A stretch of DNA of 64,000 nt from Peristeroidobacter agariperforans (lineage in GTDB: Bacteria; Pseudomonadota; Gammaproteobacteria; Steroidobacterales; Steroidobacteraceae). The stretch spans positions 1,302,001-1,366,000 of the forward strand of contig NZ_RYFW01000001.1 in the NCBI RefSeq assembly GCF_004138335.1, in the 5' to 3' direction. Below the pieces are notes generated by a model that was given only the letters and a program-made list of their open reading frames with translations, had not been told where the DNA came from and did not search any database. The translations under genes were made by a program, and so were the position numbers. Of this stretch, positions 37,954-46,190 are shown in pieces; positions within the stretch are counted from its first letter, which is position 1; every line of letters starts with the position of its first letter.

Positions 37954-40074
37954 ATGAGTGTGGTTCAGCCGGTGCAAGCCGAGTCGTCTTCGTTGCTGGT
38001 CGAAAACCGCTGGAACGATGCGCTCGCGGCCGGGATGACGCCGGCACAGCTGCTGCTGTACCGCTCCAATCTGCTCGGCTCGGACAAGCGCATCACCAAC
38101 TTCGGCGGTGGCAATACCTCGGCCAAGGTCATCGAAAAGGATCCGCTCACCGGCCAGGACGTGAAGGTGCTGTGGGTGAAGGGCTCGGGCGGCGACCTGG
38201 GCACCATGAAGCTCGACGGCTTCGCCACCTTATATATGGACAAGTTCCTGTCGCTCGAGCCGTTCTACAAGGGCAAGGACAGCGACAGCGGGCTGGTGCC
38301 GCTGTATTCCCACTGCACGTTCAATCTGAATCCGCGGGCCGCGAGTATCGATACTCCGTTGCACGGCCTGGTGGATCGTGCGCACGTCGATCACATGCAC
38401 CCGGATGCCTTGATCGCGATTGCCGCGTCCGCCGACAGCAAGGCGCTGACCAAAGAAATCTATGGCGATGAGATCGGCTGGTTGCCGTGGATCCGGCCCG
38501 GTTACGAGCTCGGTCTCGCGCTGCGTAAGTTCACTCGTGAGAATCCCAAAGCGCGCGGTGTGGTGCTCGAAGCGCACGGGGTGTTCACGTGGGCGGACAC
38601 GGCGAAGGAGTGCTACGAGAACACGCTCGATGTGATCAATCGTGCGACGACGTGGCTGACCGAGAAGAGCCGCGGCAAGCTGCCGTTCGGCGCGCTCAAG
38701 TCTCAGCCTCTGCCGGTGGAAAAGCGTCGCGAAGTCGCGGCCGCCATCATGCCGCGCATTCGCGGCTTGATTTCAGGCACGACGCGCAAGGTCGGTCACT
38801 TCGATGACAGCGCGGCGGTGCTGGAATTCGTGGGCAGCGAGAAGCTGCAGGCGCTCGCCGATCTCGGCACGTCGTGCCCCGATCATTTCCTGCGCACCAA
38901 GATCTGGCCGCTGGTGCTGCCGTTCGACGCGGCGAACGAGTCGATCGAACAATTCGCCCGTCGCGTGCAGCCGGCGATCGAACAGTATCGCGAGCGTTAC
39001 GCTGCTTATTACGAGCGTTGCAAGCGGCCCGGCTCGCCGAAGATGCGCGATCCGAACGCGGTCGTTTATCTGGTGCCGGGCGTCGGCATGATCACATTCG
39101 CTGCCGACAAAGCGACCGCGCGCATTGCCGGCGAGTTCTATATCAATGCGATCAACGTCATGCGTGGCGCCGCTGCCGTGTCGACGTATCGCGGCTTGCC
39201 CGAGCAGGAAGCGTTCGACATCGAATATTGGGACCTGGAAGAAGCCAAGCTGCAACGCATGCCGAAGCCGAAACCTTTGGCGGGCCGCATCGCGCTCATC
39301 ACGGGCGGTGCGGGTGGCATCGGTCTCGCAACCGCGCGCCGCTTGATGGATGAAGGTGCATGCGTCGTTCTATGTGACATCGACCACGACGCGCTCGCCG
39401 AGGCTGAGGCGGGCTTGAAGAAGCAGTACGGCAACGACGTCGTTGCCAGCACCTGGATGGACGTGACGCGCGAGGATGCGGTCATCGCCAGCTTCCGCGA
39501 CAGCTCATGGAAGTTCGGCGGCGTCGATATCTGCGTTTCCAATGCAGGCATCGCGTCGGCGTCGCCGGTCGATCAGACCAGCCTCGCGACCTGGCAGAAG
39601 AACATGGACATTCTGTCCACCGGCTACTTCCTGGTCTCGCGTCAGGCGTTCCAGTTGTTGAAGACGCAGAACATTGGTGGCTCCATCGTGTTCATCGGCT
39701 CCAAGAACGCGCTGGCCGCGTCGCCGGGCGCTGCTGCTTATTGCACGGCCAAGGCTGCCGAGCTGCACCTGGCCCGATGCCTGGCGCTGGAAGGCGCGCC
39801 GGCCGGCATTCGCGTGAATGTCGTGAACCCGGATGCCGTGTTGCGCGGTTCGCGGATTTGGCAGGGTGAGTGGGCCCAGCAGCGCGCCGAGCAGTACAAG
39901 ACCAGCACCGACGAGCTCGAATCGATCTATCGCGAGCGCAGCCTGCTGAAGCGCAGCGTGTTTCCGGAAGACGTGGCCGAGGCGGTCGCTTTCTTCGCGT
40001 CCGAGCGCGCGTCGAAGTCGACCGGGAATATCATCAACGTCGACGCCGGTAACGCCGCCGCATTCACGCGATAA
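37954..40074 (+). CDS. rhaD: Bifunctional rhamnulose-1-phosphate aldolase/short-chain dehydrogenase
   Basis: 706 residues made of two enzymes. The N-terminal part (about 20-430) is a class II aldolase domain with zinc-ligand candidates in H-V-D-H-M-H-P-D and E-A-H-G-V-F-T-W. The C-terminal part (about 440-705) is a short-chain dehydrogenase with T-G-G-A-G-G-I-G near residue 450 and the catalytic Y596-C-T-A-K600. The aldolase should split rhamnulose 1-phosphate into dihydroxyacetone phosphate and L-lactaldehyde, and the dehydrogenase probably oxidises the lactaldehyde. This fusion is typical of the Rhizobium-type pathway. It heads the plus-strand unit with rhaI. Confidence 0.92.
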   Translation: MSVVQPVQAESSSLLVENRWNDALAAGMTPAQLLLYRSNLLGSDKRITNFGGGNTSAKVIEKDPLTGQDVKVLWVKGSGGDLGTMKLDGFATLYMDKFLSLEPFYKGKDSDSGLVPLYSHCTFNLNPRAASIDTPLHGLVDRAHVDHMHPDALIAIAASADSKALTKEIYGDEIGWLPWIRPGYELGLALRKFTRENPKARGVVLEAHGVFTWADTAKECYENTLDVINRATTWLTEKSRGKLPFGALKSQPLPVEKRREVAAAIMPRIRGLISGTTRKVGHFDDSAAVLEFVGSEKLQALADLGTSCPDHFLRTKIWPLVLPFDAANESIEQFARRVQPAIEQYRERYAAYYERCKRPGSPKMRDPNAVVYLVPGVGMITFAADKATARIAGEFYINAINVMRGAAAVSTYRGLPEQEAFDIEYWDLEEAKLQRMPKPKPLAGRIALITGGAGGIGLATARRLMDEGACVVLCDIDHDALAEAEAGLKKQYGNDVVASTWMDVTREDAVIASFRDSSWKFGGVDICVSNAGIASASPVDQTSLATWQKNMDILSTGYFLVSRQAFQLLKTQNIGGSIVFIGSKNALAASPGAAAYCTAKAAELHLARCLALEGAPAGIRVNVVNPDAVLRGSRIWQGEWAQQRAEQYKTSTDELESIYRERSLLKRSVFPEDVAEAVAFFASERASKSTGNIINVDAGNAAAFTR

Positions 40075-40145
40075 TTGACGATGTCTGAGAGCAGGAGCTC
40101 GGCGCGCCCGCGCGCTGGATCTCCTGCGAGCTGAAGGGGAACATC

Positions 40146-41450
40146 ATGGCTGGCACTTACCTCGACCCGCGCGATCGTTCATTTATTGCCGACGGCAATG
40201 CGAAGCTGACCAAGGATCTCGACGCCGACTACTCAGCGCTCGGCGCGATCCTGGGCCGTCGCGGTATCGATATCGATGCGGTCACGGCCACTGTGGCGAG
40301 CTTCGGAGTGGCGATCCCGTCCTGGGGCGTCGGCACCGGCGGCACCCGCTTCGCGCGCTTCCCCGGCATCGGCGAGCCTCGCAATGTGTTCGAGAAGCTC
40401 GAGGACTGCGCGGTCATTCATAGCCTGACTGGCGCCACTCCCACGGTTTCGCTGCACCTGCCTTGGGATCACACCGACGACATGCCGGCGCTGCGCCAGC
40501 GGGCAACCGCACTCGGGCTCGGCTTCGATGCGGTGAACTCGAACACCTTCCAGGATCGCCCTGGCCAGAAGCTTTCCTATAAGTTCGGCAGCCTCACGCA
40601 CACCGACGCCGCTGTGCGCGCCCAGGCCGTCGAGCACAACGTCGATTGCATTCGCATCGGCCAGTTGCTCGGCTCGAAGGCGCTGACCGTCTGGATCGGC
40701 GACGGCGCAAACTTCCCCGGTCAGCAGCACCTGGGCCGTGCGTTCGAGCGTTATCTCGAATCGACTCGCCAGATCTACGCGGCGCTGCCGGCGGACTGGC
40801 GCATGCTCATCGAGCACAAGATGTATGAGCCGGCGTTCTACGCGACCGTGATTCAGGATTGGGGCAGCTCGCTGCTCGCGGCGCAGACGCTTGGCCCGAA
40901 AGCGTTCTGCCTGGTCGACCTCGGTCACCACGCGCCGAATGTGAACATCGAGATGATCGTCTCGCGCCTGGTGCACGCCCGCCGGCTCGGCGGCTTCCAC
41001 TTCAACGATTCGAAGTACGGCGACGACGATCTGGACACCGGCTCGATCGATCCGTACCGCTTGTTCCTGGTGTTCAACGAGCTGGTCGATGCGCAGTGGC
41101 GCCAGGCGCCGGACTTCCAGCCGGCGCACATGCTGGATCAGTCCCACAACGTCACCGATCCCATCGAAAGCCTGATGACCAGCGCCATCGAGTTGCAGCG
41201 GGCTTACGCGCAGGCGCTGCTGGTCGATCGGCAGGTGCTTGCCGACTATCAACAGCAGAACGATGCGTTGATGGCGTCGCAGACGTTGAAGCGTGCGTTC
41301 ACCACCGACGTGCAGCCGATCCTGGCTCGCGCCAGGCTGCAGAAAGGCGCAGCGATCGACCCGGTGGCTGCTTATCGCCGCAGTAACTATCGGCTGGAGT
41401 GCGCCAACAAACGTCCGGCGAGCCAGAGTTTCGGCGGCGGCATTGTCTGA
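40146..41450 (+). CDS. rhaI: L-rhamnose isomerase (Rhizobium/P. stutzeri type)
   Basis: 434 residues of the TIM-barrel L-rhamnose isomerase type found in Pseudomonas stutzeri and rhizobia, distinct from E. coli RhaA. Visible active-site segments are H-L-P-W-D, L-I-E-H-K-M-Y-E-P-A-F-Y, D-L-G-H-H-A-P-N and F-H-F-N-D-S-K-Y-G-D-D-D-L-D-T-G-S-I-D, which supply metal and substrate ligands. It converts L-rhamnose to L-rhamnulose in the cytosol. GAAGGGG precedes the ATG by 5 bases. It follows rhaD by 71 bases and is probably cotranscribed. Confidence 0.92.
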   Translation: MAGTYLDPRDRSFIADGNAKLTKDLDADYSALGAILGRRGIDIDAVTATVASFGVAIPSWGVGTGGTRFARFPGIGEPRNVFEKLEDCAVIHSLTGATPTVSLHLPWDHTDDMPALRQRATALGLGFDAVNSNTFQDRPGQKLSYKFGSLTHTDAAVRAQAVEHNVDCIRIGQLLGSKALTVWIGDGANFPGQQHLGRAFERYLESTRQIYAALPADWRMLIEHKMYEPAFYATVIQDWGSSLLAAQTLGPKAFCLVDLGHHAPNVNIEMIVSRLVHARRLGGFHFNDSKYGDDDLDTGSIDPYRLFLVFNELVDAQWRQAPDFQPAHMLDQSHNVTDPIESLMTSAIELQRAYAQALLVDRQVLADYQQQNDALMASQTLKRAFTTDVQPILARARLQKGAAIDPVAAYRRSNYRLECANKRPASQSFGGGIV

Positions 41451-41491
41451 TTGTCTGAGGACTCATTCTAACCAGCGGCACATCTCACCTC

Positions 41492-41516
41492 GGTAGCGCG
41501 CATTGAGCGCGCTACC
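41492..41516. terminator. Hairpin after rhaI
   Basis: A perfect 10-bp inverted repeat GGTAGCGCGC / GCGCGCTACC with a 5-base loop lies 41 bases after the rhaI stop. There is no U-tract on either strand. It could end the rhaDI transcript or protect its 3' end. Confidence 0.45.
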
Positions 41517-41579
41517 AGCCGCCGTTGAACCTCCGCCGTGGCGCCTGATTGAGTTGGTCTCTCGACCATCAGCCCCGTC

Positions 41580-42464
41580 ATGGTCAGGGTAGTCGATGCG
41601 TCCGGCGGCGGATTTATCGTCTTACCTCCCAGCACCCTGAATCTGGGCTATATACTCCCGCGGCCGAAGCAGTGTGGATCCCAACGCTTGCGAACCGTCG
41701 TCGTCACCCGTTACGTCACGCCTCTACGCGAAGGTGGCTCCGTTCCGGCCATCGTCGAAGCTGACGATGAAGGCATGTACGTCATCAAGTGGCGTGGCGC
41801 CGGGCAGGGGCCGAAGGCGCTGATCGCCGAGCTGGTCGCCGGCGAGATCGGCCGCGCCGCCGGCCTGCCGGTGCCGGAGATCGTGTTGATCGAGCTCGAT
41901 CCCGATCTGGCGCGCACCGAGCCCGATGTCGAGATTCAGGATCTGATCCGCGCCAGCGCCGGTCTCAACGTCGCGCTCGACTATCTGCCCGGCGCGATCA
42001 CCTTCGATCCCGTGGTGTTTCAGCCGGAGGCGCTGCTCGCGTCGCAGATCGTCTGGTTCGATGCGTTCGTGACCAACGTCGATCGCACGGCGCGCAACAC
42101 CAACATGCTGATCTGGCACCGGCAGCTGCGTCTCATCGATCACGGCGCCGCTTTGTACTTTCACCACTCGTGGGCGCAATATCTGGAACGAAGCAAAGAT
42201 GCGTTTCCCATGATTCGCGATCACGTGCTGCTGCCGTTTGCCAGTGCGCTGGACGAAGCACACGAGCTCATGCTCGCGCGCATTACCCCTGATGTTATTC
42301 GGCACATCGTTACCCTGATTCCAGATGCACTGTTGCGTGGTGATGCAACTTTCTCCAGCGCGGCCGAGTATCGAACTGCGTACGCGGAATATCTGTTGCG
42401 ACGGCTGGAGTCGCCACATCTGTTTTTCACGGAGGTGACGCGTGCGCGCTCCGTGCTCGTATGA
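41580..42464 (+). CDS. HipA-like kinase-fold protein
   Basis: Up to 294 residues of the short HipA-like kinase family that pairs with DUF3037. Conserved features are Y-V-I-K-W-R-G-A-G-Q-G-P-K-A-L-I-A-E, a catalytic-loop-like D-A-F-V-T-N-V-D-R-T-A-R-N-T-N-M-L and an L-I-D-H-G-A-A-L metal-binding motif. Homologues usually start near L-R-T-V-V-V-T-R-Y-V-T-P-L-R-E-G-G-S, so the true start may be a TTG at 41688; the ATG at 41580 has no ribosome binding site. It lacks the N-terminal DNA-partner domain of true HipA toxins. Its end overlaps the DUF3037 gene by 23 bases. Confidence 0.8.
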   Translation: MVRVVDASGGGFIVLPPSTLNLGYILPRPKQCGSQRLRTVVVTRYVTPLREGGSVPAIVEADDEGMYVIKWRGAGQGPKALIAELVAGEIGRAAGLPVPEIVLIELDPDLARTEPDVEIQDLIRASAGLNVALDYLPGAITFDPVVFQPEALLASQIVWFDAFVTNVDRTARNTNMLIWHRQLRLIDHGAALYFHHSWAQYLERSKDAFPMIRDHVLLPFASALDEAHELMLARITPDVIRHIVTLIPDALLRGDATFSSAAEYRTAYAEYLLRRLESPHLFFTEVTRARSVLV

Positions 42465-42828
42465 CTACGCCATCATTCGCGTCGTCCCTCGGGTCGAACG
42501 CGAAGAGTTCTTGAATGTCGGCGTGATCGTCTCCTGCCCGGCGCTGGATTACCTGGCTGCGCGCATCGAGCTGGACGAGGAGCGCTTGCTGAGATTCGCG
42601 CCCGGTGTCGATATCGAGCTGGTGCGTGAGAATCTCGCGAGCATTCCGGCCATCTGCGCCGGGTCGGGTCCCATCGGGCGGCTGACGCTGCGGGAGCGCT
42701 TCCATTGGCTGGTGGCGCCCCGGAGCACGATGATTCAAACGTCCTCGGTGCACACGGGCCGCAGTGACGACCCGTCCCGGCTGCTGGAGCAGTTGCTCCA
42801 GAAAATGGTGCGTACGGGCGCGCGCTGA
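42442..42828 (+). CDS. DUF3037 protein, partner of the HipA-like kinase
   Basis: 128 residues with the DUF3037 signature Y-D-Y-A-I-I-R-V-V-P-x-V-E-R-E-E-F-L-N-V-G-V-I-V and a later R-F-H-W-L-V-A-P-R-S-T-M-I-Q. The GTG start at 42442 is fixed by GGAGG six bases upstream, inside the kinase gene. DUF3037 genes commonly sit next to this HipA-like kinase, suggesting a functional pair, but no biochemical role is established. Not a typical HipB antitoxin: no helix-turn-helix is visible. Confidence 0.85.
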   Translation: MRAPCSYDYAIIRVVPRVEREEFLNVGVIVSCPALDYLAARIELDEERLLRFAPGVDIELVRENLASIPAICAGSGPIGRLTLRERFHWLVAPRSTMIQTSSVHTGRSDDPSRLLEQLLQKMVRTGAR

Positions 42829-42965
42829 CGACTGTACTGATTGGTCATAAGCGGCCCTTTGGGCCTAAAATCGCTTCGAAACTGACTGTTTCCTGCGGCT
42901 TTGCCGCCGGATGTGTACACTCGCGCGCCTTTCCGCTGTTCGCGCGCCCGAAGTCCGAGGTTTCC

Positions 42966-45491
42966 TTGCCCGCTCCTTCCGATCAGACCCCGGGCGAAAG
43001 CCCCTCATTTAGTGACCTCGCTCTAGGCGACGCCGTCCTCAGGGCGTTGCAGGACGTGGGCTACGAGTCGCCTTCGCCGATCCAGGCCGCCACCATTCCC
43101 CATCTGCTGGCGGGCAGCGATGTGGTCGGCCAGGCGCAGACCGGCACTGGCAAGACCGCCGCCTTCGCGTTGCCCATCCTGACCAAGATCGATATTCGCG
43201 AGGCCGTGCCTCAGGCGCTGGTACTCGTGCCGACCCGCGAGCTGGCGATCCAGGTCGCCGAGGCGTTCCAGAAGTACGCCACCTACATGAAGGGATTTCA
43301 CGTACTTCCTGTGTACGGTGGACAGAGCTACACGCCGCAGCTTCAGAGCCTTCGCCGTGGCGTGCACGTCGTCGTCGCGACGCCGGGTCGGGCGATGGAT
43401 CACATCAAGCGCGGCACGCTCGATCTGTCGTCGCTGAAGCACCTCGTGCTCGACGAGGCGGATGAGATGCTGCGCATGGGGTTCATCGACGACGTCGAAT
43501 GGATTCTCGAGCAGATCCCCGCCGAGCGGCAGATCGCCTTGTTCTCGGCGACCATGCCGGCGCAGGTCCGCCGGATCGCCCAACAGCACTTGCGCGAGCC
43601 TGCCGAGGTCACGATCAAGAGCAAGACGACCACGGCGAGTCAGATCCGGCAGCGCTTCTGGATCGTCAGCGGCATGCACAAGCTCGATGCGTTGACGCGC
43701 ATCCTCGAAGCCGAGTCGTTCGACGCGATGATCGTGTTTACACGGACGAAGATCGCGACGGAAGAGCTGGCTGCGAAGTTGTCGGCGCGTGGCTTTGCGG
43801 TCGAGGCGCTGAATGGCGACATCGCTCAGCAGCAGCGTGAAAGGACGATTGCGCGACTGAAGTCGTCGCAGATCGATATCGTCGTTGCGACCGACGTGGC
43901 TGCGCGTGGCTTGGACGTTGAGCGCGTCAGTCACGTCGTCAACTACGATGTTCCTTATGACCCGGAGTCGTACGTGCACCGGATCGGTCGTACCGGGCGA
44001 GCGGGGCGTAGTGGCGAGGCGATTCTGTTCATCGCGCCTCGCGAAAGAAACATGCTGCGAATCATCGAGCGCGCCACCCGGCAGACCATTCAGCAGATGC
44101 AGCTGCCGACGGTCGAAGATGTGAATGAGCGGCGCGTTGCGAAGTTCAACGAGAAGTTGACGGCAGCGATCGCTGCGAATGCCGGTCAGCCGTTTCTGCC
44201 GCTGATCGAGAATTACGAGCGCGACAACAATGTGTCCGCAATGGATATCGCGGCGGCGCTGGCCAGCATCGCCCAGGGTGCGACGCCGCTGCTGCTCGAG
44301 CCGCAGGTGCGCTCGACTCGCGAGGCATGGTCGCCTGAAGGATCGGACTCCGGCGATCGTGCCGCCCGCCGCGAACGAGCCCCTCGCCCGGATCGTGCCG
44401 CTCGCAACGAGAAGTACGCGAAGCGTGAGCGCGACCTGGAAGCGCGGGCGCGAGAGCAAGCAGGGAGCGCTTCGGAGCCGGAGCGAGGTGCGCGTCCGAG
44501 CCGGAACGAAGATGACGATTCGGTCGCGCGACAGGGAAGCACCACGCGCTCAGCCTGGAGCGAGGATGAAAGCTCAGGCGCAAGCCAAGAGCGTGGAGCT
44601 TCAGCAGATTGGACTCGCGACGACAGAGCCGCGGCGCGAGAGCGCTCGCCGCGCTCGGAGCGGCGCGAGCGCCCAGGTCGGGAGTCGGGATGGCCCAAGT
44701 CGACCGAACGGTTCGAGCAGGCTGCGGAGTTTGAGAGTTCGCTGCCTGAGGGCGAGGCGCAGGGCGAGCAAGGGCCCAAGCCGCTGAATCGCCGTGAGCG
44801 CCGGGCGCTCGAGCGTGCGGAGCGCGAAAGGCTTGCGGCTGCGGGCGAGGGTGCAGCTGCCCACGACGAAAGCGCTGGCGGCCCGAGCCGCGTCGAGGAA
44901 GGCGCGTTCAACGAGTACGGCGAAGAGCTCGCTGTTCCCAGCCCAGCACCGCGTCACACCCGCGCCGAACAAGGTTCGCGCGACAGCCGTGCCTCGAGCG
45001 AAGGGGAGCAGCCGCGCAGGCGTGCCGAGTCGCCGACTTTTGACGAAGGCGAGCGACCGCGCAGACGCTCTGAGGCTCGTGACTTTGGCGGGGACGACCG
45101 CCCGCGCGGGCGCAGCCAAAGCCGAGGCGGCGACGAGGACGTCGAGACCTATCGCATCGAAGTCGGGCACGACCATGGGGTCAAACCAGGGAATATCGTA
45201 GGCGCGATCGCCAATGAAGTCGGTCTCGAAGGGCGGCTCATCGGCCGCGTGGTGATCCGCGACGATCACAGCTTCGTCGATCTGCCCACCGGCATGCCCA
45301 AGGATGTGTTCCTTCAGCTGCAGAAGGTCCGCGTCGCCGGGCAGCCGCTCCAGATCAGCCGTGCCCTGAAAAGCCACGTGGAAAAGCTCCGACGTGACCG
45401 TCCCTCCGCGCCGAAATTTCGCACACAGAACGATTCCAAACGCGCGCCGTCCAAAGCTCGCAGCCCGCGCACCAGCAAGCCACGCCGCTGA
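42966..45491 (+). CDS. deaD: DEAD-box ATP-dependent RNA helicase with DbpA-type C-terminal domain and long charged linker
   Basis: 841 residues. The helicase core (1-375) has the Q motif, Walker A A-Q-T-G-T-G-K-T (57-64), D-E-A-D (163-166), S-A-T (194-196) and H338-R-I-G-R-T-G-R-A-G-R. A CsdA-like extension reaches about 450. Residues about 455-720 are a low-complexity stretch of Arg, Glu, Ser, Ala and Asp, and about 726-798 form the DbpA/RRM-like RNA-binding domain, followed by a basic tail. The enzyme should unwind RNA in ribosome assembly or cold-adapted mRNA turnover. The TTG start has GAGG five bases upstream and gives the expected N-terminus. Confidence 0.9.
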   Translation: MPAPSDQTPGESPSFSDLALGDAVLRALQDVGYESPSPIQAATIPHLLAGSDVVGQAQTGTGKTAAFALPILTKIDIREAVPQALVLVPTRELAIQVAEAFQKYATYMKGFHVLPVYGGQSYTPQLQSLRRGVHVVVATPGRAMDHIKRGTLDLSSLKHLVLDEADEMLRMGFIDDVEWILEQIPAERQIALFSATMPAQVRRIAQQHLREPAEVTIKSKTTTASQIRQRFWIVSGMHKLDALTRILEAESFDAMIVFTRTKIATEELAAKLSARGFAVEALNGDIAQQQRERTIARLKSSQIDIVVATDVAARGLDVERVSHVVNYDVPYDPESYVHRIGRTGRAGRSGEAILFIAPRERNMLRIIERATRQTIQQMQLPTVEDVNERRVAKFNEKLTAAIAANAGQPFLPLIENYERDNNVSAMDIAAALASIAQGATPLLLEPQVRSTREAWSPEGSDSGDRAARRERAPRPDRAARNEKYAKRERDLEARAREQAGSASEPERGARPSRNEDDDSVARQGSTTRSAWSEDESSGASQERGASADWTRDDRAAARERSPRSERRERPGRESGWPKSTERFEQAAEFESSLPEGEAQGEQGPKPLNRRERRALERAERERLAAAGEGAAAHDESAGGPSRVEEGAFNEYGEELAVPSPAPRHTRAEQGSRDSRASSEGEQPRRRAESPTFDEGERPRRRSEARDFGGDDRPRGRSQSRGGDEDVETYRIEVGHDHGVKPGNIVGAIANEVGLEGRLIGRVVIRDDHSFVDLPTGMPKDVFLQLQKVRVAGQPLQISRALKSHVEKLRRDRPSAPKFRTQNDSKRAPSKARSPRTSKPRR

Positions 45492-45574
45492 TCCCAGCGG
45501 CGTCACCATCCTCCGCAAGTTGCGAAAAAGCCTGTAAATAAAGGCTTCAAACGCATCCGACCGACCAGCCGGTG

Positions 45575-45596
45575 AAGTGTGATCCAGCTCACACTT
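45575..45596. promoter_or_regulatory. CRP/Vfr/Clp-type binding site
   Basis: A 22-bp palindrome AAGTGTGA - six bases - TCACACTT contains the perfect core TGTGA-N6-TCACA (45578-45593), matching the CRP-family consensus almost completely. It lies 83 bases after the helicase stop and upstream of the c-di-GMP riboswitch leader. A possible -10 element TAAGAA at 45613-45618 would place the site near -41 of a start about 45625, a class II arrangement. The -10 choice is inference. Confidence 0.75.
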
Positions 45597-45946
45597 CGCT
45601 GCTCGCGCGCGCTAAGAAACATCGGCAATGTTTGTTTCGAGCGCGGCGTAACGTCTGAAGACAGCGACGTTGCCGCTATTCGCCGACAGGATTGAGGATT
45701 CGCCGGGGGTGGTTATGCTCCATCCCGCGTCGAGTCATTGGGTGCCTCTCCGATGGGTAAGGAGCCGCGAAAGCGTGACACTGGCATCCACTGATGAATT
45801 AGAAGGGTTCGCAAGGAAAGCGAACGCCGCAGCGGGTCGAGGAAGCTGAACCTTCTCGTCTGACTGAAATTCGGTGACAGCCGTGCTGGCTGCGTGCTCA
45901 TGCGCGCGGTCATCGGCAGTCACAACCTCGAAAGGAGCAATCGAGG
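45597..45946 (+). other. Long 5' leader upstream of the riboswitch
   Basis: 350 bases between the CRP-type site and the aptamer. It contains an inverted repeat AAACAT / ATGTTT (45618-45634), a 44-codon frame (45715-45849) preceded by a G-rich stretch that could be a leader peptide but has weak codon support, and a CCTCGA / TCGAGG hairpin (45926-45946) that abuts the riboswitch P1 stem. No family match is visible. Confidence 0.4.
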
Positions 45947-46046
45947 CTCGCTACCGTCAAGGGCAAACCCGTCGAAAGTCGGGGACGCAAAGCAACCGGT
46001 CTAAAGGGCTCACGCCCGATGACAGCGGGGCTGCCAAATTAGCGAG
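45947..46046 (+). ncRNA. Class I cyclic-di-GMP riboswitch (GEMM-I)
   Basis: The aptamer core is plain: GGGCAAACC (45961-45969), a GAAA tetraloop hairpin, GGGACGCAAAGC, the tetraloop receptor GGTCTAAAGG and GACAGCGGGGCTGCC (46021-46035). These match the conserved GEMM-I segments in order and spacing. An outer P1 stem CTCGCTA / TAGCGAG (45947-45953 and 46040-46046) closes it. As I align it, the base equivalent to G20 of the Vibrio Vc2 aptamer is G (45962), which favours c-di-GMP over cGAMP. The controlled gene is the Ig/FN3 lipoprotein at 46191. Confidence 0.94.
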
Positions 46047-46056
46047 AGCAACACGT

Positions 46057-46100
46057 GCCGGTATGGCGCGGATGTTCTATGTGTACGCGAGTACACCGGC
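46057..46100 (+). promoter_or_regulatory. Possible expression-platform stem-loop
   Basis: Downstream of the aptamer, GCCGGT (46057-46062) can pair with ACCGGC (46095-46100), and inside lies a perfect GTGTAC-GCGA-GTACAC hairpin (46081-46096). No U-tract follows, so an intrinsic terminator is not supported; the switch may act on translation, rho access or RNA stability. Confidence 0.35.
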
Positions 46101-46190
46101 TGATTTGTCTGGTCGCTCACACGACCGCGTCGCCCTTGGAAATTCACGTCGAGCGCGCAAGCGCCCGGCAGAAGTAACAAGGGTTATCAG

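Noticed and set aside
43023-44459. 478-codon frame antisense to the RNA helicase gene
   Set aside because: It mirrors a clear DEAD-box gene and shows an Arg/His/Leu-rich composition typical of GC-rich shadow frames, with no family match.
45528-45547. AAGCCT/AGGCTT hairpin after the helicase gene
   Set aside because: Only a 6-bp stem with an 8-base AT-rich loop and no T-run; not convincing as a terminator.
45715-45849. 44-codon frame in the lipoprotein leader
   Set aside because: The G-rich stretch upstream is suggestive, but codon use is unlike neighbouring genes and there is no homology I recognise; kept only as a leader-peptide possibility.
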